NCBI GenBank assembly: GCA_030672545.1
Contig: DAOVGF010000069.1
Coordinates: forward strand, 1-9,527
Length of the DNA: 9,527 nt
Source of the DNA: Candidatus Aerophobota bacterium
GTDB lineage: Bacteria; Aerophobota; Aerophobia; Aerophobales; Aerophobaceae
Direction: 5' to 3'
How positions within the stretch are numbered: position 1 is the stretch's first letter; each line of letters starts with the position of its first letter. The translations under genes and the position numbers were made by a program. Positions 7,404-9,527 of the stretch are shown here, one piece after another. The notes below the pieces were generated by a model that was given only the letters and a program-made list of their open reading frames with translations, was not told the DNA's origin and ran no database searches.

Positions 7404-7439
7404 GAAGAGACAAAGGGGGAGAATTCCCTTTGTCTCTTC
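7404..7439 (+). terminator. Perfect 14-bp hairpin between hup and merR (terminator or attenuator)
   Basis: GAAGAGACAAAGGG (7404-7417) pairs exactly with CCCTTTGTCTCTTC (7426-7439) around an 8-nt loop. The following bases are pyrimidine-rich (CCTCTTCTATCTTCTTTC) but do not form a clean T-run. It may therefore terminate partially, or protect the 3' end of the abundant hup mRNA while allowing reduced read-through into merR and the tRNA. There is no clear promoter between it and merR. Confidence 0.6.
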
Positions 7440-7467
7440 CCTCTTCTATCTTCTTTCGGAGGAGCAC

Positions 7468-7791
7468 GTGGAAAAGGATGGCCGAGACATTCTGCAAAAG
7501 GTGTATTTCAGTATTAGCGAGGTAGCCGAGATTGCAGGTGTCCCCCCTTATGTTCTACGATTCTGGGAGGGGAAATTCAGTCAATTACGTCCTCAGAAAA
7601 GTCGTGGAGGACACAGACGTTATCAACACAAAGATATAGAGCTTGTTTTAAAGATCAAAGAGCTTCTACATCAAAAGGGCTTTACCATGCAAGGAGCCCA
7701 AAGAGAACTAACGAAAAAAGAAAATACCTTTAATCCTGAGAACTTCAAACAGGAACTTAACGAAGTTTTGAGAATACTCCAAGAAAATTAA
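7468..7791 (+). CDS. Short MerR-family transcriptional regulator (DNA-binding domain only)
   Basis: A 107-residue protein whose residues 12-81 are a MerR-type winged helix-turn-helix: YFSISEVAEIAGVPPYVLRFWEGKF is the HTH with the conserved LRFWE, and GGHRRYQHKDIELVLKIKELL is the wing with the RRY motif. The next segment (GFTMQGAQRELTKKE) is the family's usual helix 5 region. Only about 25 residues follow, a possible short coiled-coil (FKQELNEVLRILQ), so no ligand- or metal-binding domain is present. This type is common, beside HU/IHF genes and of unknown target, in several anaerobic lineages (from memory). Start GTG 7468 is placed by GGAGGAG at 7458-7464. It is probably transcribed from the hup promoter through the hairpin at 7404-7439. 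The stop is 3 nt from the tRNA. Confidence 0.88.
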   Translation: MEKDGRDILQKVYFSISEVAEIAGVPPYVLRFWEGKFSQLRPQKSRGGHRRYQHKDIELVLKIKELLHQKGFTMQGAQRELTKKENTFNPENFKQELNEVLRILQEN

Positions 7792-7794
7792 GGT

Positions 7795-7873
7795 CGGGGC
7801 GTAGCGCAGCCTGGTTTAGCGCACTTGCATGGGGCGCAAGAGGTCACCGGTTCGAATCCGGTCGCCCCGACCA
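7795..7873 (+). tRNA. tRNA-Pro, anticodon GGG, CCA encoded
   Basis: All arms can be folded by eye. The acceptor stem pairs CGGGGCG (7795-7801) with CGCCCCG (7863-7869); the discriminator is A7870 and CCA is 7871-7873. The D-stem pairs GCGC with GCGC around an 11-nt loop containing GG. The anticodon stem CTTGC/GCAAG (7824-7828/7836-7840) has loop ATGGGGC with anticodon GGG at 7831-7833. The T-arm pairs ACCGG with CCGGT around TTCGAAT (7851-7857). GGG reads CCC and CCU proline codons. The gene begins 3 nt after the merR stop, so it is almost certainly cut from a merR-tRNA transcript. A T6 tract (7882-7887) follows shortly after CCA but without an adjacent hairpin. An apparent small ORF across the tRNA is not real. 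Confidence 0.97.
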
Positions 7874-8131
7874 GATTAAACTTTTTTCATTTTCTGCGGA
7901 AGCTACGGGAAAGTATGCGCTCGCTTCCTAGATGCACCGGGGAATTTTATCCTTATTTTCCGCCAAAATCCGCCATTTTTCCTTTCAGTCCCAGCCGACT
8001 TTTCTGTCCAGTATTTGGTAGCTCTCTCTAATTTTCTCTCACCACGCCGAAAAACTTACTTTATTCTTTGTCTTCGGCAAAAGCGGAGAAGTTGAAAAAT
8101 AAAAGGCTAAAGAGAAAAGTAGAGGTGAGGT
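7874..8131. other. Non-coding spacer between tRNA-Pro and the trpS promoter
   Basis: No supported gene on either strand. Visible structure: T-rich stretch after the tRNA (T6 at 7882-7887); a weak hairpin GGAAGC/GCTTCC (about 7900-7928) without T-run; a direct repeat TCCGCCA at 7959-7965 and 7969-7975, spaced 10 bp, set in A/T tracts; a 6-bp stem GCCGAA (8046-8051)/TTCGGC (8073-8078) with a 21-nt loop; and a purine-rich stretch from about 8079 to 8130. None is a convincing terminator, riboswitch or small RNA by itself. Confidence 0.5.
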
Positions 8132-8160
8132 TTGACAAAAGACATAGTATAACACATAAT
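8132..8160 (+). promoter_or_regulatory. Near-consensus sigma70/sigmaA promoter for trpS
   Basis: A perfect TTGACA -35 (8132-8137), 17-nt spacer and CATAAT -10 (8155-8160). Transcription would start near 8167, giving a leader of about 77 nt. Just downstream lies the palindrome AGAAGGCTTCT (8172-8182), and near the RBS a small hairpin TTCGGT (8205-8210)/ACCGGA (8218-8223). The leader is far too short for a T-box, so trpS is probably constitutive or controlled by other means. Confidence 0.8.
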
Positions 8161-8243
8161 CAGAACAATACAGAAGGCTTCTTTGAGCTATGCTACACTG
8201 GAACTTCGGTAAGTTTCACCGGAATATCCAATGAGGAGAATTA

Positions 8244-9227
8244 ATGAGAAAACGTATTTTAAGTGGAATGAGGCCTACAGGAAAACTTCATCTGGGTAAC
8301 TATCTGGGAGCTCTGGTAAATTGGGTAAAGTTACAGGATGAATATGAGTGTTTTTTTATGATTGCTGACTGGCACGCCCTTACTGACCGCACCGACACCA
8401 CGGAAATTGCCTCCGATGCAAAAGATGTATTGATAGACTGGTTGGCCAGTGGTCTTGACCCAGCCAGATCTACTCTCTTTCTTCAATCTCATATCAAGGC
8501 CCATGCTGAGTTACATCTGATTCTTTCTATGATCACTCCACTTGCCTGGCTGGAGCGCTGTCCCAGCTATAAAGAAAAAATAGTTTTGGGAAGCGAAACC
8601 AATTACGGCCTTATGGGGTATCCGATTCTCCAGAGTGCTGATATTTTGATTTATAAAGCTAACAAAGTTCCGGTGGGAGAGGACCAACTGGCTCATCTGG
8701 AGATATGCCGGGAGATTGCCCGCCGGTTTAACCATCTTTATGAAAGAGTTTTTCCCGAACCTGAACCCTTGCTTTCTCGAACCACCAAGATTTTAGGCAC
8801 TGATGGGATGAAGAAAATGGGTAAGTCTTACCATAATTATATTGCTCTCTCTGATTCCCCGGAAGTAATCCGGTCCAAAGTAAGAGGAATGTTTACTGAC
8901 CCGGAAAAGATTTATCGGGGTGATTCTGGACATCCTGATAAGTGCAACGTCTATAGTTACCACCAAACTTTTGGTCAGCCTCTGGGGGAGGATTTAGGAT
9001 TAATTTATCAGCAGTGCCAGGAGGGAAAATTAGATTGTACTAAATGTAAAGCTGACCTGGCCGAAGTTCTCATTCAGACCCTCACTCCTTTTCGGGAAAA
9101 ACGGAAAGAGATAGAAGCTCAAGAGGAACTTTTAACTTCTATCTTGAATAAAGGAAGAGAGGAAGCTAATCAAGTAGCTGAGGCTACCATGAAAAATGTG
9201 AGAGAAGCTATGAAGATGCTTTATTAA
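8244..9227 (+). CDS. trpS: Tryptophanyl-tRNA synthetase, probable Fe-S type
   Basis: Charges tRNA-Trp with tryptophan; class Ic synthetase, cytosolic homodimer. The 327 residues match the bacterial length. The HIGH-type motif is TGKLHLGNY (HLGN at 16-19) and the KMSKS loop is KMGKS at 191-195. ADWHALTD (41-48), YPILQSADIL (126-135) and VPVGEDQLAHLEICREIARRFN are further class signatures. The C-terminal domain holds cysteines C234, C258, C265 and C268, spaced C-x23-C-x6-C-x2-C. This is almost the pattern recalled for the [4Fe-4S] cluster of Thermotoga maritima TrpRS (C-x22-C-x6-C-x2-C), so a cluster near the anticodon-recognition region is likely. ATG 8244 is preceded by AGGAGAA (8234-8240). 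The gene has its own promoter and appears monocistronic. No clear T-run terminator follows. Confidence 0.96.
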   Translation: MRKRILSGMRPTGKLHLGNYLGALVNWVKLQDEYECFFMIADWHALTDRTDTTEIASDAKDVLIDWLASGLDPARSTLFLQSHIKAHAELHLILSMITPLAWLERCPSYKEKIVLGSETNYGLMGYPILQSADILIYKANKVPVGEDQLAHLEICREIARRFNHLYERVFPEPEPLLSRTTKILGTDGMKKMGKSYHNYIALSDSPEVIRSKVRGMFTDPEKIYRGDSGHPDKCNVYSYHQTFGQPLGEDLGLIYQQCQEGKLDCTKCKADLAEVLIQTLTPFREKRKEIEAQEELLTSILNKGREEANQVAEATMKNVREAMKMLY

Positions 9228-9241
9228 GAAAATCGCCTAAT

Positions 9242-9336
9242 GTTTTGCCCGACTATGTCCGACAACGTTCGAGAGTTTGTGGAGTACCCGAAGGGCATTC
9301 GGGTGAAACTGCCTTAGCACTTGTCTGAAGCAAAAC
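9242..9336. repeat. Long nested imperfect palindrome downstream of trpS
   Basis: Four segments pair in nested order: GTTTTGC (9242-9248) with GCAAAAC (9330-9336); TCCGACAA (9258-9265) with TTGTCTGA (9321-9328, 7 of 8); AGTTT (9274-9278) with AAACT (9306-9310); and ACCCGAA (9286-9292) with TTCGGGT (9298-9304) around loop GGGCA. Asymmetric bulges separate them. The outer right arm lies inside the minus-strand gene remnant. No T-run follows, so it is a poor trpS terminator. Possibilities are a folded recombination site (integron attC or IS200/IS605-end type), a MITE or REP-like element, or a structured RNA. It cannot be assigned from one copy. Confidence 0.55.
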
Positions 9337-9520
9337 CACCCCAGACTATCACTCGTTCCAACCTTCCCGTTGATTTTGCAAGTTCAATTATTTTCTCCAG
9401 ATTTCCAATTAACCATTTTCTTTTTGCTGAACTTGCACCAAAAATTCCCCTTACTTCATCTAAAGTTGCTTTACACACTCCCTTAGGTAAGTTACCACTT
9501 TTTTCAAACTCTGGAATCAT
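9314..9520 (-). pseudogene. Truncated DUF6932/nucleotidyltransferase-like protein (N-terminus only)
   Basis: Starts at ATG 9520 and stops after 68 codons. The opening MIPEFEKSGNLPKGVCKATL resembles the DUF6932 N-terminus (consensus recalled as MIPxFxxxGNLPPGIHxAT), and FGASSAKRKWLIGNLEKIIELAK followed by RVIVWGGFASDK matches the strand leading to the hG[GS] nucleotidyltransferase motif. In the family this is followed by a Pro-x-Asp-hydrophobic-Asp segment holding the catalytic acids. Here the frame ends in Cys-stop (TAA) immediately after SDK, so the catalytic acidic pair and about 100 further residues are missing. The other two minus-strand frames downstream do not restore it. Only 7 bases upstream are visible, so no RBS can be judged. 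Such genes are often accessory and sometimes toxin-like. Most likely a remnant cut at the palindromic element; a genuine short protein is less likely. Family assignment is from remembered consensus. Confidence 0.5.
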
Positions 9521-9527
9521 TCTTATT

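Noticed and set aside
7825..8031. Plus-strand ORF beginning inside the tRNA
   Set aside because: Its start (MHGAQEVTGSNPVAPT) is the well-known conceptual translation of a tRNA anticodon and T-arm; the remainder has no RBS and low-complexity sequence.
8046..8078. Hairpin GCCGAA/TTCGGC as a terminator of the tRNA unit
   Set aside because: Only 6 bp with a 21-nt loop and no T-run after it; listed only as weak structure.
9286..9304. ACCCGAA/TTCGGGT as the trpS terminator
   Set aside because: The stem is good but is followed by GAAACTGCC, not a T-run, and it is the tip of a longer palindrome.
9235..9336. Complete integron attC site (GCCTAAT near 9235 as R'')
   Set aside because: No matching GTTAGGC-type partner or GTTRRRY core is present downstream, and no integrase is in the window; kept only as a possibility for the palindrome.
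1..9527. CRISPR array, phage genes, transposase, toxin-antitoxin pair or other defence system
   Set aside because: No regularly spaced repeats, no transposase or phage motifs; only the single truncated nucleotidyltransferase-like remnant at the right edge hints at accessory DNA.

Overview
The window comes from a bacterial chromosome of moderate G+C content and consists almost entirely of core metabolic and information-processing genes on the + strand. The block cmk-plsC-ispH-rpsA(S1)-plsY is an arrangement familiar from Clostridia-like and related anaerobic lineages. The tryptophanyl-tRNA synthetase carries a cysteine pattern close to the one recalled for the [4Fe-4S] TrpRS of Thermotoga maritima. 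Strong Shine-Dalgarno (SD) sequences and frequent GTG/TTG starts (hisC, S1 gene, plsY, merR) fit the same picture: probably an anaerobe from a Firmicutes-, Thermotogota- or candidate-phylum-like lineage. The taxon cannot be fixed from this sequence alone.

Layout. Positions 1-1389 hold the 3' part of a dihydroxy-acid dehydratase gene (ilvD, cut by the window edge). After 27 nt comes hisC (1417-2532), then cmk (2483-3238, overlapping hisC by 50 nt), plsC (3235-3864, ATGA overlap), ispH (3861-4721, ATGA overlap), a five-domain ribosomal protein S1-type gene (4750-6435) and plsY (6432-7055, GTGA overlap). This looks like one long, translationally coupled operon joining amino-acid synthesis, CMP recycling, two steps of phosphatidic acid synthesis, the last step of the MEP isoprenoid pathway and translation. 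No promoter was found inside it.

A good sigma70-type promoter (7061-7088) then drives a second unit. It contains an HU/IHF-type DNA-binding protein (7120-7392), a perfect 14-bp hairpin, a short MerR-type regulator (7468-7791) and, 3 nt later, a complete tRNA-Pro(GGG) with encoded CCA (7795-7873).

Positions 7874-8243 are non-coding. They contain weak hairpins and repeats and end in a near-consensus promoter (8132-8160) for trpS (8244-9227). trpS has a short leader with no room for a T-box.

The last 300 bases differ in character. A long, nested imperfect palindrome (9242-9336) abuts, and slightly overlaps, a minus-strand gene remnant (9520-9314). The remnant resembles the N-terminus of DUF6932-type nucleotidyltransferase-like proteins and stops just before the expected catalytic acidic motif. 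This looks like an accessory or rearranged junction and is, with the Fe-S-type TrpRS, the part most worth a second look. I see no convincing evidence for an entirely new multigene system in this window.
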